Assembly: GCA_016735235.1 (NCBI GenBank)
Contig: JAERRW010000015.1
Location: 1 to 37,284, forward strand
Source: Sulfurospirillum sp.
GTDB lineage: Bacteria; Campylobacterota; Campylobacteria; Campylobacterales; Sulfurospirillaceae
DNA: 37,284 nucleotides
Direction: 5' to 3'
This document shows, piece by piece, positions 18,754-30,032 of this stretch; the first letter of the stretch is position 1; the number at the start of each line of letters is the position of its first letter. A program made the translations under genes and the position numbers. The notes below the pieces were generated by a model. That model was not told the origin of the DNA and ran no database searches. It saw nothing but the letters and a program-made list of their open reading frames with translations.

Positions 18754-20261
18754 TGAATGTGCCAGATTTTATATACTTACTTCCACTATTTCTTGTTATA
18801 GTCGGAGCTTTAACTTTGATGATAATTAGTACATTTAAAACTATTACAATTAAAAAAGGTGCAACTGTTACACTTTTATTTTTACTATTGGCATTTTTTG
18901 CAAATATGTATAATTTAAATAGTTCGGATAATATCTATTCTGTATACCCTTTTGTAGAAATTTTCAATAAAATGATTATAGTAGATACTTTTTCAGGTTA
19001 TTTTAGTGCTATACTTATTTTAGGCGCTATTTTAACTATACTCATAGGACTTCACTATTTTGAGAAACATAAAGGGTTTACAGTAGAGTTTTTCTCTATA
19101 TTTCTTTTTTCACTTTTTGGAATGATGTTTTTAGTACATGCAAATGAGTTAATTAGTGCTTTTATTGCTTTAGAAATAACCTCAATATCTCTATATATTA
19201 TGATTGGTTTTGAAAAAGTAATAGACAGAAGAGTGGAAGCTAGTTATAGATACTTAGTATTAGGCTCACTTGCTGGAGTCTTTTATCTGTTGGGTGCTTC
19301 ATTTATATATGGCTCAACAGGCACAACAACTATAGGCATAATAGGTGATATGACACTCAATACTTTTGAGACAAATTATCAACTTCTTATCATAGGTGGG
19401 ACTATGATTTTCATTACATTTTTATTTAAAATTGCAGCATTTCCTTTTCAAAATTGGGCTTTAGATGTATATGATGGCGCACCACTTCCTGTAACAGCAT
19501 ACATGGCCGCAACTTTTAAAGCAGCTATTTTTGGATTTATACTTAGGTTAGTTATAGTAGATTTTGACCTTATTCGTGATTTTTGGGATGATGTACTTAT
19601 TTATATTATTATATTGACTTTAGCATATGGTAGTTTTTTAACTATTGTACAAAAGTCTTTAAAAAGAATGCTTATTGCATCAAGTATAGTTCATACTGGC
19701 TATCTTTTAATAGCGTTTACTTCTATAGGCATGATAGGTGAAAGTGCTGCTAGTTCGATTATATTTTATCTTGTAGCTTACCTCTTGTCTGCACTTGGTG
19801 CATTTGGGCTAATAGCTTATATCTCTTCAAATGATCATCTTAGAATTACTTATGATGATTTTAGAGGATTTGCAAGAATTAGACCATACATGGCGGCTAT
19901 GCTTAGTATTTTTATGCTCTCATTAGCTGGAATCCCTGCTACTATAGGTTTTATAGGCAAGTTTTATATATTTACAGGAGCTATAGAATCAGGTAATACA
20001 ATTTTAGCTATTGTCGGTATTTTGGCTACTTTTATATCTGTATATTACTATTTTAAGCTTATAGCTATAATGTATTTTTATAAAAGTGTTGAGATGACAA
20101 ATGTTCCTCCACTAAAAGGTGTAGCTCCTTTAGTGATAGCCGGAATCGCTCTTATGATTATTTGGGGTGGTATTGGAAATACACTTATAGCATACTTTCC
20201 AGGAGTTGATTTTTTAATTGATATGGCTAAATTATCTTACGAATCTCTTTTTATAGGGTAA
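18750..20261 (+). CDS. nuoN: NADH-quinone oxidoreductase subunit N
   Basis: 'FKIAAFPFQNWALDVYDGAPLPVTAYMAATFKAAIFGFILRL', 'IASSIVHTGYLLIAF'; 4-bp overlap with nuoM. Confidence 0.95.
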   Translation: MMNVPDFIYLLPLFLVIVGALTLMIISTFKTITIKKGATVTLLFLLLAFFANMYNLNSSDNIYSVYPFVEIFNKMIIVDTFSGYFSAILILGAILTILIGLHYFEKHKGFTVEFFSIFLFSLFGMMFLVHANELISAFIALEITSISLYIMIGFEKVIDRRVEASYRYLVLGSLAGVFYLLGASFIYGSTGTTTIGIIGDMTLNTFETNYQLLIIGGTMIFITFLFKIAAFPFQNWALDVYDGAPLPVTAYMAATFKAAIFGFILRLVIVDFDLIRDFWDDVLIYIIILTLAYGSFLTIVQKSLKRMLIASSIVHTGYLLIAFTSIGMIGESAASSIIFYLVAYLLSALGAFGLIAYISSNDHLRITYDDFRGFARIRPYMAAMLSIFMLSLAGIPATIGFIGKFYIFTGAIESGNTILAIVGILATFISVYYYFKLIAIMYFYKSVEMTNVPPLKGVAPLVIAGIALMIIWGGIGNTLIAYFPGVDFLIDMAKLSYESLFIG

Positions 20262-20271
20262 CTTTTTACTA

Positions 20272-21519
20272 TTAATTTTTGCATAAACTATAAAACTCAT
20301 CTTGAAATTTACTTATGTAGCTATTTGCAATAAATGCAACAGAGGGAGCAAATACACAAATAGTTTTACCATTTAACATTTCACATGCATCTAATATAGT
20401 ATCGAAGTCTTTTCTCGTACCTTTTTTGTCTAGTAATTTACCTAAAATTTTATCTACCCAGCCACACCCTTCACGGCAAGGAGTACACTGCCCACAAGAT
20501 TCATGATGATAAAATTCAAAAAGATTTTTCATGACCTTTGGTATAGATGTATCTTTATCTATGATTATCATGCCTCCCGTTCCAAGGGTTGAGCCATGAG
20601 CTTTTAGAGATTCATAATCTAAAGTGATATTTTCTATTTCATCGGCTTTTAAAATTTGGCAAGATGAGCCACCCGGTATTACTGCTTTTAGTTTTTTACT
20701 GCCCTTGACACCACCACCAATAGTTTCTATAACATCTTTCATATTGACACCAAATGGAAGCTCGTAAATTCCAGGATTTTCTACATGTCCACTTAAGCCA
20801 AAAAGCATAGTTCCTGGACTCTCTTGTGTTCCATAATTACGATAATTCTTAAATCCATTACTTATAATATAAGGAACACTTGCTATAGTTTCTACATTAT
20901 TTACTACAGTAGGCGCTCCAAAAAACCACTCTGGTTCTTTTTGTTGAGGCTTAAGTCTAGGATGACCACGCTTTCCTTCAAGCGACTCTAATAACGCACT
21001 TTTTTCACCACATATGTAAGCTCCAGCACCACGATGGACTGTAATATCAAGTTTATAATCAAATCCAGCGACTTTTTTACCAAGATAACCAGCTTTATAT
21101 GCCTCTTCAATAGCATCATTTAGTCGTTTTGTACAAAATAGGTATTCACCACGGATATAGATATAAGCATGGTTTGCCCCAATAGCATATGAAGAGTTTA
21201 TTATTCCCTCTATGAGAAGATGAGGGTCATGCTCCATGATTTGCCTATCTTTAAAAGTTCCAGGCTCACTCTCATCAGCATTAACTACTAAATAAGATGG
21301 TTTTTCATGGTTTTGAGGCATAAGTTTCCATTTATCTCCAGTATGGGCTCCACCTCCACCTTTGCCTCTTAGCCCACTTTTAGCTACTTCTTCAATAACC
21401 TCGTTAGGAGTTAAGCTAAAAAGTCTCTTTAATGAACTATATCTATCATGCTTTAGAGCAACTTTTAGTTTATGCGAATTTTCTATTTTAAAATTTTTAC
21501 TTATTATTTGTACTATCAT
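20272..21519 (-). CDS. nuoF: NADH-quinone oxidoreductase subunit F
   Basis: 'SGLRGKGGGGAHTGDKW', 'NADESEPGTFKDRQIMEHDPHLLIEG', 'GAGAYICGEKSALLESLEGKRGHPR', 'ESCGQCTPCREG'. Confidence 0.97.
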   Translation of the reverse strand: MIVQIISKNFKIENSHKLKVALKHDRYSSLKRLFSLTPNEVIEEVAKSGLRGKGGGGAHTGDKWKLMPQNHEKPSYLVVNADESEPGTFKDRQIMEHDPHLLIEGIINSSYAIGANHAYIYIRGEYLFCTKRLNDAIEEAYKAGYLGKKVAGFDYKLDITVHRGAGAYICGEKSALLESLEGKRGHPRLKPQQKEPEWFFGAPTVVNNVETIASVPYIISNGFKNYRNYGTQESPGTMLFGLSGHVENPGIYELPFGVNMKDVIETIGGGVKGSKKLKAVIPGGSSCQILKADEIENITLDYESLKAHGSTLGTGGMIIIDKDTSIPKVMKNLFEFYHHESCGQCTPCREGCGWVDKILGKLLDKKGTRKDFDTILDACEMLNGKTICVFAPSVAFIANSYISKFQDEFYSLCKN

Positions 21520-21989
21520 AACTCATCCAATATTTTATCTATTTTTTTTATACTTAAATTGCCAATATAATCATCGTTTAAACTCATTGCAGGTGCTTCG
21601 CCACATGCACCTAAACATTCAACTTCACTTAAAGTAAATTTCATATCTTTAGTTGTCTCACCAAAGTTTATGCCTAATCTATTTTTTAAGTGAGAGCGTA
21701 TTTTTTCAGAGCCACATAGTTTACAAGATAGTGTTTTGCATACTTGAATATGGTGAATTCCAATTGGTTTTAAATTAAACATAGTATAAAAAGATGCAAT
21801 ACTATGTATGTCTATAGGTGTAGTTTCAAGTTTTTTTGCTAAATAAATCATAGCATCTTGACTAATCCAACCCTCTTGATACTGTATCATCCAAAGTGAT
21901 GGAAGTGTGAGCGACATTTTATTTGGATACCTTGTTAAAAGTTCTTGAAACTTTTTTTCATTTTTGTTGGAAAATTCAAATTTACTCAT
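21516..21989 (-). CDS. nuoE: NADH-quinone oxidoreductase subunit E
   Basis: 'IASFYTMFNLKPIG', 'CKTLSCKLCG', 'CLGACGEAPAM' 2Fe-2S thioredoxin-like. Confidence 0.95.
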   Translation of the reverse strand: MSKFEFSNKNEKKFQELLTRYPNKMSLTLPSLWMIQYQEGWISQDAMIYLAKKLETTPIDIHSIASFYTMFNLKPIGIHHIQVCKTLSCKLCGSEKIRSHLKNRLGINFGETTKDMKFTLSEVECLGACGEAPAMSLNDDYIGNLSIKKIDKILDEL

Positions 21990-23665
21990 CTATCTAACTC
22001 TCCAGCAACTATATTGAGGCTAGCCAAAGTTACGACCGAATCGGCTATCATACCACCTTCGAGAATGCTAGGAAGTGTAGACATAGCAGGAAAACATGGC
22101 GGTCTAACCTTTACTTTATATGGAGTTCCGCTACCATCACTAATAATAAAAAACCCAAGTTCTCCATTACCAGCTTCTATAGCCCCATAGTACTCTTTAT
22201 GCGGTACTCTTACACCATCGACTATAAGTTTAAATTGATTCATAAGACCCTCTATATTGTTATAAACATTTTGTTTTTTTGGAAGTGCTACTGCTTTGTC
22301 ATTGACGATAATATCACCTTTAGGCAACATTTTCATAGATTGATTTATTATGCTTATGCTTTGTCTAATCTCTTCAAATCTAACCATCATTCTATCGTAT
22401 ACATCACCAACACTACCTATTGCAATATCAAAATCAAGAGAGTTATAAAAGTAATATGGATCTGTTTTTCTCAAATCGTATGCTACTCCACTAGCTCTTA
22501 AATTTGGTCCAGTAAAGCCACTGTTTATAGCTTTTTTTGCACTTACAACTCCTACATTTTGTGTTCTATCATGAAAAATTTTATTATGTTCAATGAGGCT
22601 TAAGGTATCACCCATGCCTTTTTCTATTGCTTTTATGCAACTTTTTAAGTCCTCCTCAAAGCCATCATATAAATCATGTGCAACTCCACCAATTCTAACA
22701 TATGTATTTGTTAATCTAGCTCCTGTTAGTTTTGAAAGTAAATCATATGCAACTTCTCTAGGATTATAAAGATACCAATAGTTTGTTAATGCTCCCATAT
22801 CAACTAGATTAGCAGCCAAACAGACAAGATGATCAATAATACGATAAAGCTCGCCAGTAATAACTCTAATAAATTGAGCCCTCTCTGGTATGGTTATATT
22901 TAACATGCACTCTACTGTATGAGCAAAAGCGGTATTGTTCAATATAGCAGAACAGTAGTTTAGTCTATCTGTGTAAGGTATGATTTGATTGTAGGTATGG
23001 TTTTCACATGATTTTTCAAAACCACGATGAAGATAGCCTATCTCACTTACAGCACCAACAATAGTCTCGCCATCAAGTGCTACAAAGTTTCTTATAGTTC
23101 CATGACTTGCAGGGTGTGCAGGACCCAAGTTTAAAAACATTAGATCATCATGTGAGTTATAGCCTTTTTTGCTTAAAACAGAGGTCATTTCATCCATTAA
23201 GTCATCGGTTTGTGTACAAGCTTGCCTTTGCTTTATTGGATAATCTCTTCTTAGAGGATGACCTTTAAACTCTTTATGGTTTAAAACTCTTTTTAAATTT
23301 GGATGATTTAAAAATTTTATACCGTACTGATCCCAAACTTCTCGTTCAGCCCAGTTTGCTGAGAAAAATATATCACAAATGCTTTCAACATGTAGATTCT
23401 CTTCATCTTTGCCAATAAAACTTTTTAGAGTAATAACATTTTTAAACTCTTTATCTCTTAAAATATATATAACTGCAAATCTTGTAGGTGTCGGTTTAGT
23501 AAACTCCAAGTAGTCAATAGCTGTAATATCTGCTAAAAAATGAAAACCATCTCTCTCATTTAAGCATTTTATCATCGATTTAATATGAGTTTTTTCTATA
23601 AGGTAAATTCCATTTTCATCTTTTTCATAGAGACCTTTAAACTCTTTTTCAAAGCAACTACACAT
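21986..23665 (-). CDS. nuoCD: Fused NADH-quinone oxidoreductase subunits C and D
   Basis: NuoC part '...[39 protein letters not shown]' continuous with NuoD part '[23 protein letters not shown]...'; 559 aa single frame. Confidence 0.95.
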   Translation of the reverse strand: MCSCFEKEFKGLYEKDENGIYLIEKTHIKSMIKCLNERDGFHFLADITAIDYLEFTKPTPTRFAVIYILRDKEFKNVITLKSFIGKDEENLHVESICDIFFSANWAEREVWDQYGIKFLNHPNLKRVLNHKEFKGHPLRRDYPIKQRQACTQTDDLMDEMTSVLSKKGYNSHDDLMFLNLGPAHPASHGTIRNFVALDGETIVGAVSEIGYLHRGFEKSCENHTYNQIIPYTDRLNYCSAILNNTAFAHTVECMLNITIPERAQFIRVITGELYRIIDHLVCLAANLVDMGALTNYWYLYNPREVAYDLLSKLTGARLTNTYVRIGGVAHDLYDGFEEDLKSCIKAIEKGMGDTLSLIEHNKIFHDRTQNVGVVSAKKAINSGFTGPNLRASGVAYDLRKTDPYYFYNSLDFDIAIGSVGDVYDRMMVRFEEIRQSISIINQSMKMLPKGDIIVNDKAVALPKKQNVYNNIEGLMNQFKLIVDGVRVPHKEYYGAIEAGNGELGFFIISDGSGTPYKVKVRPPCFPAMSTLPSILEGGMIADSVVTLASLNIVAGELDR

Positions 23666-24179
23666 CTAATTGCCCTTTGAAATTTTTATTTACTCTATCT
23701 TTGATTATAGACTCTTCTTTTTTTTGTAGTTTTTGAATTTGTAAAAGAGCATCAAGAAGAGCTTCGGGACGAGGAGGACAACCAGCAACATATACATCAA
23801 CAGGTATAATTGAATCTATACCTTGAAGAGTTGTATAATTATCGTAAAAGCCTCCACTACAAGCACATGCACCCATACTAATAACCCATTTTGGTTCAGT
23901 CATTTGATTATATATTTTTCTAAGTACAGGAACTTGTTTATGGCTTATAGTTCCAGCAACGACCATAAGATCTGCTTGTCTTGGTGAAAATCTAACGACT
24001 TCAGCACCAAATCTAGATATATCAAACTTACTAGACGCCGCACTCATAAACTCAATAGCACAACATGCTGTACCAAAAACATAGGGCCACATTGAAGATT
24101 CACGCGCCCAACTTATTGCACTATTTAATTTAGTAGTTACAATACTATTACCAAAAATTGCCTCTGCTCCTACTGCCAT
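23658..24179 (-). CDS. nuoB: NADH-quinone oxidoreductase subunit B
   Basis: '[11 protein letters not shown]', '[17 protein letters not shown]', '[13 protein letters not shown]', '[12 protein letters not shown]' (N2 cluster ligands conserved). Confidence 0.97.
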   Translation of the reverse strand: MAVGAEAIFGNSIVTTKLNSAISWARESSMWPYVFGTACCAIEFMSAASSKFDISRFGAEVVRFSPRQADLMVVAGTISHKQVPVLRKIYNQMTEPKWVISMGACACSGGFYDNYTTLQGIDSIIPVDVYVAGCPPRPEALLDALLQIQKLQKKEESIIKDRVNKNFKGQLDV

Positions 24180-24532
24180 TTAAGCGCCTTTATACGATAT
24201 ACATAGATAAGACCAAGAACTAGAAAACCCATAAAGGTAAACATTTCAGCTAATCCAAAAAAGCCAAGTTCTCGCACATTTACAGCCCATGGAAACATAA
24301 AAATAATCTCCACATCAAATAGTACAAAAAGTATGGCAACTAAATAAAATTTTACACTAAAACGACTATCACATCCACCTATAGGGTTAGTAACACCGCT
24401 TTCATAAGAAAAATTTTTATGTTTATTGCCTTGATTATTTGGTCCTAGCTTATTTGATAAAACAAAAAGCGTTGGAATAGTAATCGACAACACCAACACA
24501 ATAGAAGAAGCAAGAATTAATTCGAGTGACAC
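24170..24532 (-). CDS. nuoA: NADH-quinone oxidoreductase subunit A
   Basis: '[47 protein letters not shown]'. Confidence 0.96.
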   Translation of the reverse strand: MSLELILASSIVLVLSITIPTLFVLSNKLGPNNQGNKHKNFSYESGVTNPIGGCDSRFSVKFYLVAILFVLFDVEIIFMFPWAVNVRELGFFGLAEMFTFMGFLVLGLIYVYRIKALKWQ

Positions 24533-24680
24533 CAGATTGTACCTCTCTTTTAAGATTTTTTATATAATACCTAATCTAGCTTGAAATAAAAGTAAAAAAT
24601 TTAAATAAAATAAATTTCTAAGAGTGTTTTGAATATAATAAACTCTTAATAAAGTTTAGATATAACAAAAAAGGCAAATA

Positions 24681-24914
24681 GTGGATAAAAAGATGATTGC
24701 TAATGAGTTGTCAAAACTTATAGAGATAAGAACAAATTTTTTAACTTATTTAGATGATAATATTCCTAAAAAAAGTAACCTAATTGAGTATGATTTTAGT
24801 GATTATCCAACTTTAGATGCAAAGAAAATACATGAACATTTTTTTAAGCTAGATTATCAAGCTAGAAAATTAAGAGGTTTCTTAGTAAAAGAGTTAGATA
24901 TAAAGGTAAAATAG
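24681..24914 (+). CDS. Small hypothetical protein (GTG start) coupled to alr
   Basis: 77 aa ORF whose stop overlaps the alr GTG start by 1 nt; charged, helical. Confidence 0.65.
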   Translation: MDKKMIANELSKLIEIRTNFLTYLDDNIPKKSNLIEYDFSDYPTLDAKKIHEHFFKLDYQARKLRGFLVKELDIKVK

Positions 24915-25939
24915 TGGCTTTTATTGAGATTTCAAAAGAGAATTATCAACACAATATAGAGTATTTGGCAGAAAAAGCTGGTGGAAAAGATAAACTAATG
25001 GTTGTCTTAAAAGATAATGCTTATGGGCATGATTTAGAAATAATGGCTAAATTAGCTTGTGGTTTTGGTATAAAAAAATCTGCTGTAAAAACTCTAAAAG
25101 AGGCAAAAAAGATAAATTTTTTATTTGAAGAAGTTTTAATTTTAGCCGACCACCCAACTCGTAAATTACAAACCGATTCTATATCTTATGCTGTCCATTC
25201 ACTTGAAGGATTAAGAAAATTTCCTAAAAAAAGTTGTGTACATGTCAATGTAGATTCGGGCATGCATAGAAATGGAATTAGCGAAGATGAGTTAAAAGAT
25301 GCTTTTATAGTTATATTAAAAAATGGACTAAACCTAAAAGGTATTTTTACACACTTTAGAAGTGCAGATCAACTTAGTAGCGAACAGTATTGGCAAAATG
25401 AAAATTTTAATAAAATAAAAAAGCAAGCAAAAAAGTTGATTTTAAAATACAACCTACCTATGCCAAAGTTTCATTCTTGTAACTCTTCTTCTCTCTTAAG
25501 AAGAGAAGAACCGCTAGAAGATGATTTTGCAAGGTGCGGTATATCTACCTATGGTTATACTCACATTCATGAAAGTTTCGGAGAGTTTGACTTGAAACCT
25601 GTTATGTCATTATGGGCGCAAAAACTTAGCACTAGAAATTTAAATAGAGGTGAAAGAGTTGGGTACGGCGGTGTGTATGAGCTTTTAAAAAATGACATGG
25701 TATCAACTTATGACATAGGTTATGGAGATGGTTTTTTTAGACATGATGGACAAAACGAACTTATTTTAGAAGGCAAAAATGTATGCGGAAGAGTTTCAAT
25801 GGATAGCATGTGTTTTTTAGGAGATGCAAAAAAAGTCTGTTTATTTAAAGATGCTTATTACCTTGCAAAAAAATTTAACACTATAACTTATGACATTATT
25901 GTTAAATTATCACCATATATAAAAAAAGTGGTAGTATAG
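24914..25939 (+). CDS. alr: Alanine racemase (GTG start)
   Basis: PLP lysine motif 'MVVLKDNAYGHD', 'VNVDSGMHRNGI', 'ARCGISTYGY', 'ERVGYGGVY', 'GYGDGFFR', 'GRVSMDSM'. Confidence 0.92.
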   Translation: MAFIEISKENYQHNIEYLAEKAGGKDKLMVVLKDNAYGHDLEIMAKLACGFGIKKSAVKTLKEAKKINFLFEEVLILADHPTRKLQTDSISYAVHSLEGLRKFPKKSCVHVNVDSGMHRNGISEDELKDAFIVILKNGLNLKGIFTHFRSADQLSSEQYWQNENFNKIKKQAKKLILKYNLPMPKFHSCNSSSLLRREEPLEDDFARCGISTYGYTHIHESFGEFDLKPVMSLWAQKLSTRNLNRGERVGYGGVYELLKNDMVSTYDIGYGDGFFRHDGQNELILEGKNVCGRVSMDSMCFLGDAKKVCLFKDAYYLAKKFNTITYDIIVKLSPYIKKVVV

Positions 25940-25973
25940 CTATCAAAATGTTTTAAATATTCAAGATAAACAT

Positions 25974-27575
25974 TCATGGGTTTTTATCTATATTTTCAGG
26001 CGGTACTCTTTTTGTAGAATGAAGTATATCTACAGTTTGAGTAGGGTATGCAATTTTTATATCATCTTCCTTGTTTATAGTATCTAGTATATCTGCACTT
26101 ATAGTACTTCTTAGCATTAATGTGCCATAAGAATTTGTCATATACCAAGTACTAATAGTCAAGCCATGAGGCTCTAAAAATGAGAATATTCTTGGCTCGA
26201 CATTAGTGTTTTTTAAACTATATTGATGTCTTAGTTGATTCAATCCTCGCCTTGCTATATTAGTGTAACCTTTGGAGTATTTTTTAGTTATCTCTTTTAT
26301 AAGATTTATCGCTTTTTTATGATTTGAATCAAAAGAGATAGTAATATCAATCCCATCCCATACAGTCCTTGAAGTTCCATGTGTATAATTTGCTATTAAT
26401 GTTGTAAATACATAATTATTTGGTATAAAAACAACTCTGCCAGCGCGTCTATTGTGCATGTAGCTAGTCAATGTTATATCTTCTAAAATAGTTATTCTTA
26501 AAAGTGATATATCTATAATATCTCCAACATAAGGAAGCCCATCTTTTTGCACTTTTACTCTATCGCCAACATGAAAACTTCCACCAAAAACTATAACCAT
26601 CCAACCAAGAATACTCATAAACCAATCTTTCATGGCTATAGCAATACCAGCTGACGCAAAACCTAAAACTGTTACAAAGTACGATACATTTTCTATATAT
26701 GAAAAAAGTAAAATAAGAACTATTAAAGTAAAATTGATTAAGTTTATGGCCTTATTTGCCATATAAAATCTCTCATTATCTTTTATATATTTTTTTATAA
26801 TAAATTTAAAAATAAAAGAGATGCCTATAACTACCAAAATAAAAATACCTATATTAAAAGCTCTTTTTACCTGAATTGCTATAGAATCACTTACTTCAAG
26901 TCTCACTCTATCAACTTTTTTTGAATAGACATCATAAGTTGTTTTTGCTAATTCATAAGCACTTGTAAAAGCTAAAATATCTTGAGAAATAATAAAAAAT
27001 CTCTCTTCGTTTATTGGTATTGGCTGAAGAATATATATCTCTTTCAATAACTCATCTTGCTCTTTTAGTTTATCTATCAAATATTTTAAAGAGTCTATTT
27101 TATTTTTGTAATTTTTTCTATCTTGTTCTATCTGTTTTATGTATGAATAAGCTGTAACAACAGAAAGAGGATTATCGATTTCAGGTTTTATAGCTAATTC
27201 ACTAGGTTTTATTATTTTTAAAAATGGAGAATTTTTGTATTCTGTCAATAGTTCTATCTGTTTTTCTAGCCTATCTTGCTCTTTTAAAATATTTTTTAAT
27301 TCTTCTTTTGAATCTTGATCTCTTCTTATTGATAATTTTTGAATACTATTGTCAACTATATCTAACTCTTGAATCAAATCCTGATAAGTGTTATAGTTCT
27401 CATAACCTATAAGCCAAATATTATTTTTTAAATCCATTTTTATATCTATTATATGCTCATTTACTGCACTTATCTTTAGCTCAACACTCTCATTAATATC
27501 GTTGTTTATCTCTTCATTAAGTGCTAAAAGTGTTGTGCCTGAAAATAGTAAAAAAAACAGTAAAGCTCTTAACAT
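25974..27575 (-). CDS. MscS family mechanosensitive ion channel with long periplasmic/coiled-coil N-domain
   Basis: Signal peptide, coiled coil, then 'VTVLGFASAGIAIAMKDWFMSILGWMVIVFGGSFHVGDRVKV' (MscS TM3/beta domain). Confidence 0.9.
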   Translation of the reverse strand: MLRALLFFLLFSGTTLLALNEEINNDINESVELKISAVNEHIIDIKMDLKNNIWLIGYENYNTYQDLIQELDIVDNSIQKLSIRRDQDSKEELKNILKEQDRLEKQIELLTEYKNSPFLKIIKPSELAIKPEIDNPLSVVTAYSYIKQIEQDRKNYKNKIDSLKYLIDKLKEQDELLKEIYILQPIPINEERFFIISQDILAFTSAYELAKTTYDVYSKKVDRVRLEVSDSIAIQVKRAFNIGIFILVVIGISFIFKFIIKKYIKDNERFYMANKAINLINFTLIVLILLFSYIENVSYFVTVLGFASAGIAIAMKDWFMSILGWMVIVFGGSFHVGDRVKVQKDGLPYVGDIIDISLLRITILEDITLTSYMHNRRAGRVVFIPNNYVFTTLIANYTHGTSRTVWDGIDITISFDSNHKKAINLIKEITKKYSKGYTNIARRGLNQLRHQYSLKNTNVEPRIFSFLEPHGLTISTWYMTNSYGTLMLRSTISADILDTINKEDDIKIAYPTQTVDILHSTKRVPPENIDKNP

Positions 27576-28606
27576 GTAAAATTCCTTAAAATGTTTAGTA
27601 AAATTTCTTTTTCTAAATTTTCTTTTATTGAAAAATTTCCGATAGAGTGCGGTAGTATAAATTTTATTTTTTTATTTAAACTCTTTTTGTCTAAATAAAA
27701 TCTATCATAAAATTTATCTACAGATTGTATCTTATAAGTTACTGGCAAACTATATTTTAAAAGCAATTTTTTCACTCTTTTAGCCTCGCTTTCACTTAAA
27801 ATATCAAGCTTGCAAGCCAATTCATTTGCCATAACAATACCAATAGATACAGCCTCACCATGTAGATATTTGCTATATTTTGTCTCATTTTCAATAACAT
27901 GTCCAAAAGTGTGACCATAATTTAAAACTGCTCTTATGCCTTCTTCTCGTACATCACGGCTTACAACATCAGCTTTTATTAAAATAGATTTTTCAATAGC
28001 ATGTTGGAGATTGTCATCCACATGTAGAGAGTTTATTTCTAGCCACTCAAAAAAATCTTTATCAAAAGTTATTGCCATTTTTATTATTTCTGCCATGCCC
28101 GCATTAAACTCTCTGCTTGGAAGAGTTTTTAAAAAAACTGTTTCACAATAGACTGCGCTAGGTTGCCAAAACGCACCTATTAAGTTTTTTCCATATTGGT
28201 TATTTATGCCTGTTTTTCCACCTACACTAGCATCAACTTGAGCCAATAGTGTGGTAGGAACTTGTATAAAATCTATGCCTCTTTGATAAATTGACGCTGC
28301 AAAACCTGTCATATCGCCAATAACTCCACCTCCGAATGCAATTAAAACAGATTTTCTATCACATCTAAACTTAAAACATTCCTCTAGAATGCTATTTAAA
28401 GTATCAATATTTTTGTATTTCTCTCCATCTAAAACAGTAACTACATGGCACTCTAGTGCATTAATTTTACTTAAAATAGTCTTTATGTGTAAAGTGCTTA
28501 CTGTCGGATTTGTAACAATAACTACTTTTGTATCTAATTCTATTTTAGTCAATTCATCTATATATACTATATAGGATTTTTCTTTTAAATCTATGTTTAT
28601 CTGCAT
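27569..28606 (-). CDS. aroB: 3-dehydroquinate synthase
   Basis: 'DGEKYKNIDTLNSILEECFKFRCDRKSVLIAFGGGVIGDMTGFAASIYQRGIDFIQVPTTLLAQVDASVGGKTGIN'. Confidence 0.96.
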   Translation of the reverse strand: MQINIDLKEKSYIVYIDELTKIELDTKVVIVTNPTVSTLHIKTILSKINALECHVVTVLDGEKYKNIDTLNSILEECFKFRCDRKSVLIAFGGGVIGDMTGFAASIYQRGIDFIQVPTTLLAQVDASVGGKTGINNQYGKNLIGAFWQPSAVYCETVFLKTLPSREFNAGMAEIIKMAITFDKDFFEWLEINSLHVDDNLQHAIEKSILIKADVVSRDVREEGIRAVLNYGHTFGHVIENETKYSKYLHGEAVSIGIVMANELACKLDILSESEAKRVKKLLLKYSLPVTYKIQSVDKFYDRFYLDKKSLNKKIKFILPHSIGNFSIKENLEKEILLNILRNFTC

Positions 28607-28610
28607 GGTA

Positions 28611-30014
28611 TTACGTATGCATCGGAATAAATAGTTGATAAGAGTCTGCTAATTTAAATGATAGCTTCTCCATGTCGGTTGAAAATGCTGAAAAAATATC
28701 TGTTTTTATAATTTTATTGTGAAATGGAACAAACTGAAGAATATCATCTCTATATCTTAATTTTAGCAAAGGGTTGCTATTTTCATTTATAATTTCAACT
28801 TTTTGATTAAATAGCTTTGAAAGATTATAAAAATGCTCTGCTAATGAATTTTTTTTGTTTAAATTATCTGGATTAAAATTATAGAGTTTTATGTTTAAAT
28901 TTAATTGAGCACAAAGATCAAAAATAACTGTTGACTCTTTTTCTATATCTTCATGACTATTACTTAAAACCACTCCTTCAGTAAGATTTGAAAATCCAAA
29001 AATACCCATCTTTAAAACTGGTAATTTTGATTGATAAAGTAGATGCATATGACTTATAAAAAATTCATTGGTAACAACTATAAGTCCTATATCTTTTTCA
29101 CTTAAATCTTCTTTCATAACACTCTCAACACTTCTATTGTAGTAGTCAATCTCTACGCTTATGTGATTACTGCCATAACTCTTTAATTTGTTAAAAGTTT
29201 CAGAACATGTAGAGTTGATAATTTTTATATGTAATTTCATGCTACTTATTTTTGAGTGCAAAAGAAGAGCATCGTTAACTAATTCATCTATCTCTTTTGA
29301 ACTCATATCTAGCATATTAACTAAACAGTAGATACTACTACCAAACGGTGCGGGAAACTGTCCTAACTCACTTTTAATACTTCTATAAACACTTTGTAAA
29401 ACAATGGGATCACCAACAGCTAGAATTATGTCATTTGGTTGTATCATTAAAGTTGGTCGCGGAAGTACAAAAGAATTAGCTCTATATATGCCCGAAATTT
29501 TCCACTTTTTTTGTACAATTGAAGCTAAGTGTCTATAGACATATGAGCTGCCTATTGGTACTTTAATCTCCATAATCTCGCCTATACCTAAACCAACATT
29601 TTGTGCAACTACTGGCATATTGGGAAGAAAATCAACAAAACGAGAACTAAGAATATCACGAGAACTAAGAATTTTTAATCTACTATCATCAAATTCTAGC
29701 ACCCATTTATTTAAAAGTATTATTTGTACTTCTTTGTTTAAAGCTCTAATATTGTCATATACTCCTACAGCATCTATCTTTTTAGAGACAATAATCATAA
29801 TTTGATGATAACCACGACCAACAAGAAGAGAGAGTTTTTTAAAACTTGTTGGATCAAAATTATGGAAAGTAAAATTTTCCAACTTTTTTAAAGGCACAGT
29901 TTTATCTCTATAAGCTACAACATCATAAAAGTTGTCACTATTTGTGTTATTCATAACACTTTCTAAAAAATGTTTTGCTAAAATACCATCAGCGATTATA
30001 AGAATTTTTTTCAT
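28611..30014 (-). CDS. COG3400-like protein with TrkA-N/TrkA-C type domains
   Basis: Probable start is the ATG at 30014 ([19 protein letters not shown]), not the upstream track start inside tgt; Rossmann-like N-term plus TrkA-C like '[68 protein letters not shown]'. Confidence 0.8.
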   Translation of the reverse strand: MKKILIIADGILAKHFLESVMNNTNSDNFYDVVAYRDKTVPLKKLENFTFHNFDPTSFKKLSLLVGRGYHQIMIIVSKKIDAVGVYDNIRALNKEVQIILLNKWVLEFDDSRLKILSSRDILSSRFVDFLPNMPVVAQNVGLGIGEIMEIKVPIGSSYVYRHLASIVQKKWKISGIYRANSFVLPRPTLMIQPNDIILAVGDPIVLQSVYRSIKSELGQFPAPFGSSIYCLVNMLDMSSKEIDELVNDALLLHSKISSMKLHIKIINSTCSETFNKLKSYGSNHISVEIDYYNRSVESVMKEDLSEKDIGLIVVTNEFFISHMHLLYQSKLPVLKMGIFGFSNLTEGVVLSNSHEDIEKESTVIFDLCAQLNLNIKLYNFNPDNLNKKNSLAEHFYNLSKLFNQKVEIINENSNPLLKLRYRDDILQFVPFHNKIIKTDIFSAFSTDMEKLSFKLADSYQLFIPMHT

Positions 30015-30032
30015 AAGGATAATTATAGCAAA

